From: Actinomadura rubteroloni
GTDB lineage: Bacteria; Actinomycetota; Actinomycetes; Streptosporangiales; Streptosporangiaceae
Assembly: GCF_002911665.1 (NCBI RefSeq)
Contig: NZ_MTBP01000002.1
Span: 124,001 to 188,000, forward strand
Reading direction: 5' to 3'
Length of the DNA: 64,000 bases
The notes beneath the pieces were generated by a model. The model searched no databases. It was not told where the DNA came from and saw nothing but the letters and a program-made list of their open reading frames with translations. This document shows positions 52,387-61,491 of the stretch, in pieces; position 1 is the first letter of the stretch, and every line of letters begins with the position of its first letter. The translations under genes and the position numbers were made by a program.

Positions 52387-53292
52387 TCAGTCGCCGGACG
52401 GCGGTTCGGGCGCGTCGCGGTAGTTGGCGTGGGCCACGAGCGTGCCTTCGGGGCCGAACAGTTCGGTGCGCCAGCGTTCCAGGAGCGCGGTGTTGTCGAA
52501 GTCGTCGGGATGGAAGCCGGGACGGTTGTAGGCGCGCAGCCGCCGGATGACGTCCCGGGCGAGGAACGGCGACCGGGGAATGCGGGCGAGGCTGCGCGGC
52601 AGGCGGAACGGCGTGTAGGTCGCGCGGTCGCCCAGCACCGAAAGCGTCGTGGCGAGGACGACGTGCAGCAGGAGCAGGGCGCTGATCACCCGCATCGACC
52701 AGATCCGCAAACGTTCACTGCCGCCGACCGCGCGGTACACGTCGAACGCGACGGCCTTGTGCTCGGACTCCTCCAGCGCGTGCCAGAGCAGGATCCGGCC
52801 CGCCTGGTTGTCGCCGAGCATGGCCTGCGCCCGCCTGCTGGTGAGCAGTTGCTCGGCGATGGTCGCCGTGTAGTGCTCCAGCCCCGCGGTGAACGCGAGC
52901 CGGACGCGCGGCGGCAGCGTCCGGTCGGCCACCGCCAGCGCGTGTTCGATGAACCGGTGCGTCCAGTCCGTGCGGTAGCCGAGGTCGCGGAGCGCCTTGT
53001 TGAGGTGGTCGTGCTCGCGGCTGTGGACGACCTCCTGCCCGATGAAGCCGCGTACCTGGGCGGCCAGCTCGGGATCGGTGATCCGGTCGCGGTAGTGCCG
53101 CACCGAGCGGACGAAGAAGTCCTCGCCCGGCGGGAACGTCGCCGACAGCACCGCGACCGTGTGGCTCATGATCAGGTCGCCGTCCGCGTAGTGGCGGCGC
53201 AGCGCCCCGGCGGGATGGGCGAACCGGACGCGCCGGACGCGGAGGGCGCGGTGCGGGACCGGCTGGGACGGGGGCCGCTCGGAGATCGTCAT
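52387..53292 (-). CDS. Metal-dependent hydrolase (PF10118-like)
   Basis: A 301-residue mostly helical protein with ferritin-like metal-ligand motifs: GQEVVHSREHDHLNK and WHALEESEHKAVAFDVY (ExxH pairs). Two hydrophobic segments lie near 190-215. The start overlaps the monooxygenase stop (ATGA), so the two act together. Such hydrolases next to Baeyer-Villiger-type monooxygenases are known in mycobacteria and relatives. Confidence 0.8.
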   Translation of the reverse strand: MTISERPPSQPVPHRALRVRRVRFAHPAGALRRHYADGDLIMSHTVAVLSATFPPGEDFFVRSVRHYRDRITDPELAAQVRGFIGQEVVHSREHDHLNKALRDLGYRTDWTHRFIEHALAVADRTLPPRVRLAFTAGLEHYTATIAEQLLTSRRAQAMLGDNQAGRILLWHALEESEHKAVAFDVYRAVGGSERLRIWSMRVISALLLLHVVLATTLSVLGDRATYTPFRLPRSLARIPRSPFLARDVIRRLRAYNRPGFHPDDFDNTALLERWRTELFGPEGTLVAHANYRDAPEPPSGD

Positions 53293-54878
53293 GCCGTCCT
53301 CTCGGCCCGCTCGGGGCGGGCTCTCCCCACGTCCCCGGACACGGCCGGGTCGTCGGGAATCGAATACGCGTAGTCGTCCAGGGGGAACGTCGCGCTGGCG
53401 CGGCGGGCCTGCGCCGAACTCGTCGGCCGCAGATAGGGGGTGTCGCCGTGGTGGTCGAAGTAGTAGCTGTTCGCGGCGGCGCAGTCGGGCGCGCTCCACA
53501 GCGACCCGGCGAGGCGGTCGCGCATCCGCGCGGTCCACCGCTCGGTCGGCCCGGGACGCACCTCGACCACGTCCGCGCCGCGCCGGCGGGCCTCGGTGAG
53601 GACGCGCACGACGTGCGCCGACGTCGTCTCCACGAGCTGGTGCCACGTCCCGCCGACCCACCCGTACGGGCCGAACATCATGAAGTGGTTGGGCAGGCCG
53701 GGGATGCTGACGCCCTCGTAGGACGCCAGGCGGTGGTCGGTGTAGGCGGTCGCGAGGTCGAACCCGTCCCGGCCCCGCACCGGCGTGCGCCGGAAGTTCT
53801 CCGGGTCGCTGGCCAGCCGGAACCCGGTGGCGAGGACGAGCGCGTCCACCGTCCGTTCGCGTCCGTCCACGGTCCGGACGCCGTCCGGGGTGATGCGCTC
53901 GATGGCGTCGGTCACCAGCGACACGTGCCGCCGGTTGAACGTCCGCAGATAGGTGTTCGAGACCGACGGGCGCTTGCACCCGAGGCCGTAGCGCGGGGTC
54001 AGGGCGCGCCGGGTCTCCGGATCGCGGACCTGCGACCGGTACCAGAGGGCGCGCAGCAGCCGCGCGGCGCCGCGCGTGAGGTAGGGCGCCCGGCCGTGGT
54101 GGACGACCGCGTCGATCAGCATCAGCTCGACGCCGCGCGTCGCCGTCCGCCGGACCGCGTCCTGCACGCGGGGCGCCCGCCGGTACAGGCGCATCAGCGC
54201 CGGCGGGATCGTCAGGTCCGGCTTGGGCGCGACCCAGATCGGGGTGCGCTGGTAGACGTCCAGCCGCGCCGCGCGGGCCGCGAGCTTCGGGACGAGCTGC
54301 ACCGCGCTCGCCCCCGTCCCGACGACCGCGACGCGCTTGCCGGCCAGGTCGCAGCCGTCGTCCCAGCGCGCCGAGTGCAGGACCGCGCCGGTGAACGTGT
54401 CGGCGCCGGGGATGTCGACGGGCTTGGGATCCACGAACGGCCCGATCGCGCTGACGACGAACCGGGCGGTCACCTCGCCGCCGCCCGCGACCGCCAGCCG
54501 CCAGAGCCGCGCGTCCGCGTCCCACGCGCGCTCGACGATCTCGGTGCCGAAGCGGACGTGCCGCCGCAGGTCGTACCGGTCGGCGAGCACGTCGAGATAC
54601 GCCCTGACCTCGGCGCCCGGCGCGAACACCCGGCTCCACCCGGGGTTGAGCGCGAAGCTGAACTGGTACGCCTGCGCGGGGACGTCCACGCCGACGCCCG
54701 GATAGGTGTTATCGCGCCAGGTGCCGCCGATGTCCCCGGCGCGCTCCAGGAGGACGAAGTCGTCCCATCCCGCGCGGCGCAGCGCGATGCCCATCCCGAG
54801 CCCGCTCAGGCCCGCGCCGATGATCGCGACCTCGGTGTCCGGCCGGTCCGCGCGGGCCGGCCGCCGCTCAGCGGCCAT
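53289..54878 (-). CDS. Flavin-dependent (Baeyer-Villiger type) monooxygenase
   Basis: A 529-residue FAD/NADPH enzyme. FAD motif IIGAGLSGLG, GGTWRDNTYPGVGVD, BVMO fingerprint FTGAVLHSARWDD (FxGxxxHxxxW), and NADPH motif VVGTGASAVQ. It probably converts ketones or hydroxylates a lipid-like substrate with its partner hydrolase. A TAGA-TCGCG-TCTA palindrome (54910-54922) lies upstream and may be a repressor site. Confidence 0.9.
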   Translation of the reverse strand: MAAERRPARADRPDTEVAIIGAGLSGLGMGIALRRAGWDDFVLLERAGDIGGTWRDNTYPGVGVDVPAQAYQFSFALNPGWSRVFAPGAEVRAYLDVLADRYDLRRHVRFGTEIVERAWDADARLWRLAVAGGGEVTARFVVSAIGPFVDPKPVDIPGADTFTGAVLHSARWDDGCDLAGKRVAVVGTGASAVQLVPKLAARAARLDVYQRTPIWVAPKPDLTIPPALMRLYRRAPRVQDAVRRTATRGVELMLIDAVVHHGRAPYLTRGAARLLRALWYRSQVRDPETRRALTPRYGLGCKRPSVSNTYLRTFNRRHVSLVTDAIERITPDGVRTVDGRERTVDALVLATGFRLASDPENFRRTPVRGRDGFDLATAYTDHRLASYEGVSIPGLPNHFMMFGPYGWVGGTWHQLVETTSAHVVRVLTEARRRGADVVEVRPGPTERWTARMRDRLAGSLWSAPDCAAANSYYFDHHGDTPYLRPTSSAQARRASATFPLDDYAYSIPDDPAVSGDVGRARPERAERTA

Positions 54879-55004
54879 CGTCGGCCTCCCTGCCTCGGAC
54901 GCTCTGTTATAGATCGCGTCTAATAGGACAGCACGTGCGCCAGATCACGTCAAGGGCCCGGCGCCGGACCGCCCGGCACGCGCGGCGAGACTTTTCCCGG
55001 CGCG

Positions 55005-55031
55005 TGATACCTCTCTGCCGCCCCGTCCGTC
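55005..55031 (+). promoter_or_regulatory. Possible ECF41-type promoter of the AhpD-like gene
   Basis: TGATACC (55005-55011), 16-base spacer, CGTC (55028-55031), close to the TGTCACA-N16-CGTC type reported for ECF41 sigma factors; the -35 match is partial. Confidence 0.4.
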
Positions 55032-55066
55032 ATAGCGGTGACACACCCCTTCGGAAAGGACACGAA

Positions 55067-55525
55067 ATGGCTGCGCGCATGAAAAACCCCACCCAGGTGC
55101 TCCCGGACGCGATGACGGGGATCCAGAACCTCTTCAAGGCGATGCACAAGGGCGGAGTTCCGCAGGCAACGCTGGAACTCGTCCATCTGCGGGCGAGCCA
55201 GATCAACGGCTGCGGCCCGTGCGTCCACGGGGGCGCCGAGAGCGCGAGGAAGGCGGGCGAGACCGACGAGCGCCTCTTCGCGGTGGCGGCCTGGCGCGAG
55301 ACCCCGTTCTTCACCGACGCCGAACGCGCGGCGCTGGCGCTGGCCGAGGCGGCGACGCGGCTGAGCGACCGCCCGGACGCGGTCCCCGACGCCGTCTGGG
55401 ACGCCGCCGCCGACCACTACACCGAGGAACAACTCGCGGCGATCATCCTCATGATCGCGACGACGAACCTCTTCAACAGGCTCAACGTGACGGTCCGGGC
55501 GCAGGCCGGCGCGAGCTGGTCCTGA
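55067..55525 (+). CDS. AhpD/carboxymuconolactone decarboxylase-like protein
   Basis: 152 residues with the CxxC motif INGCGPCVHGG and downstream His, as in alkylhydroperoxidase AhpD-like proteins. AAAGGA upstream of ATG 55067. It sits next to a 99-aa gene and an ECF41 sigma factor. ECF41 factors are typically linked to exactly this gene family, so it is the probable target. Confidence 0.88.
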   Translation: MAARMKNPTQVLPDAMTGIQNLFKAMHKGGVPQATLELVHLRASQINGCGPCVHGGAESARKAGETDERLFAVAAWRETPFFTDAERAALALAEAATRLSDRPDAVPDAVWDAAADHYTEEQLAAIILMIATTNLFNRLNVTVRAQAGASWS

Positions 55526-55550
55526 CCCCGGCGAACGAGAGAGGACATCC

Positions 55551-55850
55551 ATGAGCACCGTCATGATCCGCGCCACGGTACGGAACGAGAGCGTCGGCGA
55601 GCTGGAGACGGCCGTCGGAAAGATGTTCGCGGCGATCGAGCGGGAAGGCCCGGACGGCGTCCGCTACGCGTCGTGCAAACTGCCCGACGGCGTGACGTTC
55701 GTCGTCTTCCTCTCCCTGGACGACCCGCAGAACAATCCGCTCACCGCGATTCCCGAATTCCTGGAGTTCCAGAACGGCCTGCGGGGGTGGATCGCCGGGC
55801 CGCCGACGCCCGAACCGCTGACCGTCCTCGGCTCCTACCGCCTTTTCTAG
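55551..55850 (+). CDS. Small ABM-like protein
   Basis: A 99-residue protein with the alternating strand/helix pattern of dimeric alpha-beta-barrel proteins (MIRATVRNESVGELETAVGK, VTFVVFLSLDD, LTVLGSYRLF). 25 bases after the AhpD-like gene. Role unknown. Confidence 0.65.
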   Translation: MSTVMIRATVRNESVGELETAVGKMFAAIEREGPDGVRYASCKLPDGVTFVVFLSLDDPQNNPLTAIPEFLEFQNGLRGWIAGPPTPEPLTVLGSYRLF

Positions 55851-55857
55851 ACCGTCC

Positions 55858-55892
55858 GTGCGTTCTCCCGGAGGCGACGGGAGAACGCACGG
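55858..55892. terminator. Terminator between convergent genes
   Basis: CGTGCGTTCTCCCG (55858-55871) and CGGGAGAACGCACG (55879-55892), perfect 14-bp stem with 7-nt loop. Confidence 0.8.
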
Positions 55893-55898
55893 GAACGG

Positions 55899-56786
55899 TC
55901 AGGAAGGGAAGTGCGGAAGGCGAAGGGAAGCCAGCCGGGCCGGGTCGCCGAGCGCGTCGATCGCGGTGATCCGGCCCCCGGCGACGGTGAAGGCCATGAC
56001 CGAGACGGGCCGTCCGTCCACGGTCACCACCACGCCGGCCGCGCCGTTGACCAGCACCGGGTGGACGCGCGCCTCCGGCCGGGCGAACATCATCGCGCGT
56101 CCGGCCACCTGCGCGGCCCCGCCGACCAGCGCCGACAGCCCGCCGGCGCCCGCGTCGGCGCGCAGCGTGACGTCCGGGTCCAGGGCCGCGACCAGGGCCA
56201 CGAGGTCGCCCCGGCGGGCCGCCGCGAAGAACGCGTCGACCGCCGCGCGCTGCCCGGCGAGGTCGGCGAGATCGGCGTCGGGCGTCGTCTCCGCCGCGCG
56301 GACCCGGCGGCGCGCCCGGCTCGCGAGCTGCTTGGCGGCGTTCGGCGAGCGCCCGAGGATCGCGCCGATCTCCTCGAACGGCACCGCGAACGTGTCGTGC
56401 AGGACGAACGCGAGCCGTTCGGCGGGCGCGAGCGTCTCCAGCACGACGTACAGCGCGAGGCCGACCGACTCGGCCAGCAGCGCCTCCTGCTCGGGGTCGG
56501 CGCCGTCGGCCGGGCTCACGACCGGGTCGGGAACGTGCCATTCCAGCGGTTCCTCCGACCGGGACGACCGGGAGCGCAGCATGTCCAGGCACAGCCGCCC
56601 GGTCACGGTCGTCAGCCAGCCGCCCAGGTTCTCGATCCCGCCCGTGTCCGTGCGGCTGAACCGGAGCCACGCCTCCTGCACCGCGTCGTCGGCCTCGTGC
56701 AGGGACCCCAGCATGCGGTAGGCGACGCCGCGCAACCGCGGGCGGTGCTCCTCGAAGCGCTCGGCCCGCCGTGCCTGCTCGTCCAT
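55899..56786 (-). CDS. ECF41-type RNA polymerase sigma factor
   Basis: A 295-residue sigma factor: sigma region 2 (RMLGSLHEADDAVQEAWLRF), region 4 (LAPAERLAFVLHDTFAVPFEEIGAILG), and a C-terminal SnoaL-like extension of about 110 residues ending in DPARLASL, near the NPDKL-like motif of ECF41. In this group the extension acts as a built-in anti-sigma domain. No separate anti-sigma gene is present. The AhpD-like gene is convergent. Confidence 0.88.
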   Translation of the reverse strand: MDEQARRAERFEEHRPRLRGVAYRMLGSLHEADDAVQEAWLRFSRTDTGGIENLGGWLTTVTGRLCLDMLRSRSSRSEEPLEWHVPDPVVSPADGADPEQEALLAESVGLALYVVLETLAPAERLAFVLHDTFAVPFEEIGAILGRSPNAAKQLASRARRRVRAAETTPDADLADLAGQRAAVDAFFAAARRGDLVALVAALDPDVTLRADAGAGGLSALVGGAAQVAGRAMMFARPEARVHPVLVNGAAGVVVTVDGRPVSVMAFTVAGGRITAIDALGDPARLASLRLPHFPS

Positions 56787-57023
56787 CGGCTCTCCCCCGG
56801 TCGTCGGTTCCGTCGTGGTACTGACGGACCAGGCCCGTCCGACGTAACGCCGCGACGATCGTAGTGACCGCCCGGCCGGCGCCCACGTTCAGTGCGACCT
56901 ATCGGGCATTACCGGTACGCGACTCGGTGGAACGTTGCAGACCCCGCGCTCGCCGTGACGGAATCCGGGGAAAAGGATGCGGGCGCCCGGTCCGGTGAGA
57001 TGGAATCGGCGCCGGAGGTCCCG

Positions 57024-57872
57024 ATGACGAATGACCGGCGTGATCCGAACATCAACGCGCGGCGCCTGGGCCTGTACCTCCGGCGCGCCCGCGAGGTCGT
57101 CGGGCTCTCCTACGCCGAGGCCGCCGAGCGGACCGGCCGCGCGGTCGAGGCGCTGATCCGCGTCGAGACCGGGTTCGCGCCGCCGACGCCGGCCGAGGTC
57201 CACCACCTGCTGGGCTCCTACCGCGTCCTCGGCTCCAAGGCCGCCGGGGTGATGATCGAGCTGGCCTACCGCCCGGACGGCCCGCCGTGGCTGGCCCGGC
57301 ACGCCGGACGGCTGCGCGCCCCGATGCGCGACGTGCTCATCTCCGAGGCCGAGGCGTCGGTCGTGCGCTCGCACGGCATGCAGACCATTCCGGAACTCGC
57401 GCGCTGCGAGGCCTATGCCCGCACGCTCGCGCTCGCCTTCGACCCCGAAGGCGACCCGGACGCCGAATGGGACCTCATCCTGAACCGGCAGCGTTACCGC
57501 GCGGGCGGGAAACGCCGCCGGCTCGACGTGATCGTGGACGAGATCGCGCTGACCGCCCTGGAGCACGACCCGGCGCTGATGACGGCCCAGCTCCGCCATC
57601 TGCTCGACCTCGCCGACGACCCCGACACGACCGTCCGGGTGATCCCGCGCGGCGCGCCGCTGTTCGGGCAGCGCTGCCACCGGTTCGACGTCCTCGAATT
57701 CCCCGGCGTCGCCGACCGGATCAGCGTCGCCCATTTCCCCGTCCTCGGCGCCGAGATCCAGCCCGGCGACCTGACCGAGGCCTGGGAGCGCATCGAGGAA
57801 CGGGCCGCCGCGTCCCCGGACGAGAGCCGCGCCCTTCTCGCGGGCCGCCTGGTCGGACGCGCCGCCTCCTGA
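57024..57872 (+). CDS. Xre-family regulator with DUF5753-like domain
   Basis: A 282-residue protein: HTH at about 12-65 (REVVGLSYAEAAERTGRAVEALIRVETG), then the large C-terminal domain of the Scr1/DUF5753 type (SHGMQTIPELARCEAYARTL, VIVDEIALTALEHDPALM, FDVLEFPGVADRISVAHFP). ATG 57024 with GGAGG; longer frames are possible. These regulators usually have a DUF397 partner gene; none is clear here. Confidence 0.8.
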   Translation: MTNDRRDPNINARRLGLYLRRAREVVGLSYAEAAERTGRAVEALIRVETGFAPPTPAEVHHLLGSYRVLGSKAAGVMIELAYRPDGPPWLARHAGRLRAPMRDVLISEAEASVVRSHGMQTIPELARCEAYARTLALAFDPEGDPDAEWDLILNRQRYRAGGKRRRLDVIVDEIALTALEHDPALMTAQLRHLLDLADDPDTTVRVIPRGAPLFGQRCHRFDVLEFPGVADRISVAHFPVLGAEIQPGDLTEAWERIEERAAASPDESRALLAGRLVGRAAS

Positions 57873-58608
57873 CCGTCGTCCCGGCCGGATGCGCCACCGA
57901 GGGTCGCGCCGGACGAGCGGAGTGTCGCCGGGCGCGAACTCCGGACCCGCCTCCCGCGTCCATAGAGGAAGAGCACGCGAGGTGGGAGGAAGCGCGTTCG
58001 AGGCGGCATGGCCGCCACGGGCCGCGAAAGACGCCTACCTGGCCGAACTCCAAACCTACGCCGGCGCCTCCCGAGCCGTCGGCCGCAAGAAAGGGCGAGG
58101 TCGCTTGAAGTTGCAATTAGCCGGTCATCGCGCAGTGAATTCCCAGCCCTGTAACATGGTGCCCGTGAACACGACTTCCGTGCCCACTACCACGATCGTC
58201 GCGACGGGGAAAATGCCGAACCGTGATGTGCGCGACGCCGATTTGGCCGAAACCGGCCAGCCGCACGGATTCGTTGACCAACTTTTCCTACCTATATACT
58301 CGGGAACAAGATTGGGCCACCCAAGACAGGGCCGACGAGATGCGATGTCACCCAAAGCGATCACTGAGGCGCGGACGGTCACAGAACAAACGTTCTGACT
58401 CGGAGTCGCCGATCATTGTTTATCGGTCGGCGGTACGGAACCGGGGAAATCGCCTGTCCGCGACGCGGCCGGATCGTCTTCCGGCGCCATCCGCTTTTAA
58501 TGCGAACGTAACACCGTATATGCGCTGGATGTAGCAATATTTCCTCATCCGAACGGGAATGAGGAAGACCGACCGCACTTCGGGGATCACAGCGGGAGGG
58601 AATCGTTC
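57873..58608. other. 736-bp region without a supportable gene; AT-rich regulatory DNA
   Basis: The first 220 bases are GC-rich with a possible degenerate reading frame (57979-58110, AYLAELQTYAG). From about 58115 composition is visibly AT-richer and unlike the flanks. Open frames of about 100 codons there have no good start sites or family features. TTCCTCAT (58541-58548) and ATGAGGAA (58559-58566) form a perfect 8-bp inverted repeat in the leader of the LuxR gene. Confidence 0.5.
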
Positions 58609-61443
58609 TTGGCTGGCCATGCGACACCCGTGCTCGGCGATCGGCCCCGTGCCGTGCGGCGCGACGAGGCGCGCCTGCTGCGCGCGTCCCTGGACGCGCT
58701 GCGCCTCGGCGAGGGCCGGATCGTCGAGCTGACCGGCGACCCCGGCACGGGCAAGACGCGCCTGCTCGCCGAGACGCTGGGCGACGCCGAGCGCCGGGGG
58801 CTGCCCATCGCGCACGTCCGCTGCACCGCGGCCGAGCGCCGCACGCCGTACCGGACCGTCGCGCTGCTGCTCGGCGAGCCGCCGCTGCGCGACTGGCGCC
58901 TGCTCGCGCCCCCCGAGGACCGCGCGGTCGTCGCGGAGGCGCTCGCGCGCGGCTCCGCCGACCCGGCCGGGATGCCGCAGCGGTCGCGGTTCCAGGTCTG
59001 CGGCGCGGTCCGCTCGGTGCTGGAGCACGCGGCCCGCGACGGCGCGGTGGTCGTCCTGGAGGACGTCCACTGGGCCGACCCGCAGTCGCTCGACCTGATC
59101 GACCAGCTCGTGCGCGGGCCGCTGGAGGCGCCGCTGCTGCTGGTGATCGTCCACCGGCCCCGGCAGGCGTCGCCCCGGCTGCGCGCCACGCTCGCGCACG
59201 GCGTCGAACTCGGCACGGTGACCCAGATCGAACTCGGGCCGCTGACGCTGGAGGAGTCGGGCCGCCTGCTCGGGATGCCCGCCGACCATCCGCGCGTCCT
59301 GGACCTTCATCTGGAGGCGCACGGCGTCCCGCTGTACCTCGCGGCGCTCGCGGGCGAGGAGGGCGGGCGCGTCCCCGCGCACGTCGCCGGGCTGCTGCTC
59401 GGCGAGGTCACGTCGCTGGCCGGGCCCGAGGCGCTCGTCGCGTCGGCGGCGGCGGTCCTCGGCGAGCACTGCGACGCGACCCTGCTCGCCGGGGTGACGG
59501 GGCTGCGCTGCTTCGAGGTCGAGGCGGCGGTGGACGACCTGCTCGCCCGCGACATCCTGCGGCCCGCCGCGCGCGCGTCCAAGTTCGAGTTCCGGCACCG
59601 GCTGCTGCGCCAGGTCGTCTACGACGGGACGGCGTCGGCGTGGCGGCGCTCGGCGCACCGGTCCGCCGCGCGGGTCCTCGCCGAGTACGGCGCGCCGCCC
59701 GCCGTCCTGGCCGACCAGGTGGAGCGGGCCGTCGCCCCGACCGATCCCGAGCACCTGCGGATCCTGCGCGAGGCCGCAGGCGAGGCGCTGCTGACCGATC
59801 CGGGCCGCGCCGCGCACTGGCTCGAACTCGCCCTGCACGGCTTCTCCGACGACATGGTCGACGACCGGACGCGGACCGAGCTGCGGGTGCTGCGCGCGCA
59901 GGCGCTCGGCCGCGCCGGACGGCTCGCCGAGAGCCGCGACCTCCTGCACCGCGTGATGGGCGACCTGCCGCCGGAGGAGAAGGCGCTGCGCGCGTCGGCG
60001 GTGGCGTTCTGGGCGCTGGTCGAGTGCCTGCTCGGCAACTTCGCCGAGGCGCTGGCGCTGCTCGCCGACGGCGTCGCCTCGATCGCGGGCGACCCCGAGC
60101 CGCCCCGCGAGGCGGCGGTGCTGCTCATCGAGCACGGACTGGTCGGCGCGTTCGACGGCCGGGCGCCCGACCCCGCCGGAGCCGAGCTGGCGCTGCGGCT
60201 GGCCCGGCGGCACGGCGACCGGGTCGCCGAGAGCGGCGCGCTGGTGCTCGGCGCGCTCGGCGCGGCGTTCGCCGACACCGGACGGACCCGGGAGCCGCTG
60301 GCGGCGGCGGCCACGGCCCTGGACCGGCTGTCGGACGCCGAGCTGGCCCCGCATCCGGAGTTCGTCGCGATGCTCGGCTGGGCGGAGACGCTGGCCGGGC
60401 AGTTCCAGGGGGCCGAGCGGCACTTCCTGCGCGGGATCCGGATCGTCCGGACGTCCGGGCAGGAGCACGTGCTGCCCGTCCTGCTGCTCGGGCTCGGGAA
60501 CGTCCAGCGGCACGTCGGCGACCTGGACGACGCGCGCCGCACGGCCGCCAAGTCCCGCGAGCTGGCCGAGCAGTCCGGCGCCGGGTACCTGACCGGGCTG
60601 GCGCTGGCGCTGGAGTCGCTGACGGCGGGCCTGGCCGAGCCCGGGCACGCGGCCGCCTCGGTGGAGCTGGCCGAACGGGCGCTCGCGGCGATGCGGCCCG
60701 GCTCGTTCTACTGGGCGTTCTGCGCGTCGATGGCGCTGGCGCAGGCGGTGTGCCTGGCGGGCGACCCGGCGCGGTGCGTGACCGTGCTGCTGGACGCGGG
60801 CCGGGGGCCGGAGCTGCCGCGGATCCCGGTGTTCCTGCGTCCGCTCGTCTTCATGATCATCCTGAAGTCGTCGGTGGAGGCGGGCCGGTCCACCGCCGAC
60901 TGGGCCGAGCGCGCGGCCCGCGCCGCCGACGGGCTCGGCCGGCCCGCGCCGAGCGCGTACGCGCGGCTGGCCGAGGGGCTGGCGCGGCGCGCCGACGGCG
61001 ACCTCGCCGAGGCCGTCCGGCTGTTCGAGCGCGCGGCGGAGCTGTTCGGCGAGGCCGGCATGATCCACGCGATGACGGCGTCGCTCATCACGGCGGCGTG
61101 CGAACTCGTCCGGCTCGGCCGCCGCGAGCAGGCGACGGCCCTGCTGGTGACGGCGAAGGACCTCGCGCGGCGGCACGGCGCGGCGCGGGCGGTGGAGGAG
61201 GCCGAACGCTGGCTCGCCCGGCTGCCCGGCGACGCGCCGCCGGGCGGGCCTGACCTGTCGGCCCTCACCGACCGGGAGCGGCAGATCGCGACGATCGCGG
61301 CGACCGGGATGAAGACGCGGGAGATCGCGGCCGAGCTGTCGCTGAGCCCGCGGACCGTGGACGTCCACCTCACCCGCATCTACCGCAAGCTGAACATCAG
61401 CTCGCGGGCGGTGCTGGCGCGGCTGCTGGCCCGGTCGGCGTAG
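58609..61443 (+). CDS. Large LuxR-family (LAL) regulator
   Basis: A 944-residue ATP-binding LuxR regulator: AAA domain with Walker A GDPGTGKT (43-50) and Walker B VVVLEDVHW, a long TPR-like helical middle, and a LuxR HTH at about 885-935 (LTDRERQIATIAATGMKTREIAAELSLSPRTVDVHLTRI). TTG 58609 with GGGAGGG eight bases upstream. Such regulators often switch on secondary metabolism. No biosynthetic cluster is visible within the window. Confidence 0.92.
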   Translation: MAGHATPVLGDRPRAVRRDEARLLRASLDALRLGEGRIVELTGDPGTGKTRLLAETLGDAERRGLPIAHVRCTAAERRTPYRTVALLLGEPPLRDWRLLAPPEDRAVVAEALARGSADPAGMPQRSRFQVCGAVRSVLEHAARDGAVVVLEDVHWADPQSLDLIDQLVRGPLEAPLLLVIVHRPRQASPRLRATLAHGVELGTVTQIELGPLTLEESGRLLGMPADHPRVLDLHLEAHGVPLYLAALAGEEGGRVPAHVAGLLLGEVTSLAGPEALVASAAAVLGEHCDATLLAGVTGLRCFEVEAAVDDLLARDILRPAARASKFEFRHRLLRQVVYDGTASAWRRSAHRSAARVLAEYGAPPAVLADQVERAVAPTDPEHLRILREAAGEALLTDPGRAAHWLELALHGFSDDMVDDRTRTELRVLRAQALGRAGRLAESRDLLHRVMGDLPPEEKALRASAVAFWALVECLLGNFAEALALLADGVASIAGDPEPPREAAVLLIEHGLVGAFDGRAPDPAGAELALRLARRHGDRVAESGALVLGALGAAFADTGRTREPLAAAATALDRLSDAELAPHPEFVAMLGWAETLAGQFQGAERHFLRGIRIVRTSGQEHVLPVLLLGLGNVQRHVGDLDDARRTAAKSRELAEQSGAGYLTGLALALESLTAGLAEPGHAAASVELAERALAAMRPGSFYWAFCASMALAQAVCLAGDPARCVTVLLDAGRGPELPRIPVFLRPLVFMIILKSSVEAGRSTADWAERAARAADGLGRPAPSAYARLAEGLARRADGDLAEAVRLFERAAELFGEAGMIHAMTASLITAACELVRLGRREQATALLVTAKDLARRHGAARAVEEAERWLARLPGDAPPGGPDLSALTDRERQIATIAATGMKTREIAAELSLSPRTVDVHLTRIYRKLNISSRAVLARLLARSA

Positions 61444-61453
61444 CCCGGAACGC

Positions 61454-61485
61454 GAGAACCCCGGCCCGCGCGGACCGGGGTTCTC
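61454..61485. terminator. Terminator between the LAL and SARP genes
   Basis: GAGAACCCCGG (61454-61464) and CCGGGGTTCTC (61475-61485), perfect 11-bp stem with 10-nt loop between convergent stops. Confidence 0.8.
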
Positions 61486-61491
61486 GGACGG

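Noticed and set aside
58125..58534. Short open frames on both strands in the AT-rich island
   Set aside because: No good ribosome-binding sites, no family features, and overlapping conflicting frames.
58420..61368. Minus-strand frame of about 980 codons opposite the LAL regulator
   Set aside because: The plus strand encodes a complete LuxR-type protein with Walker and HTH motifs; the opposite frame is low-complexity shadow.
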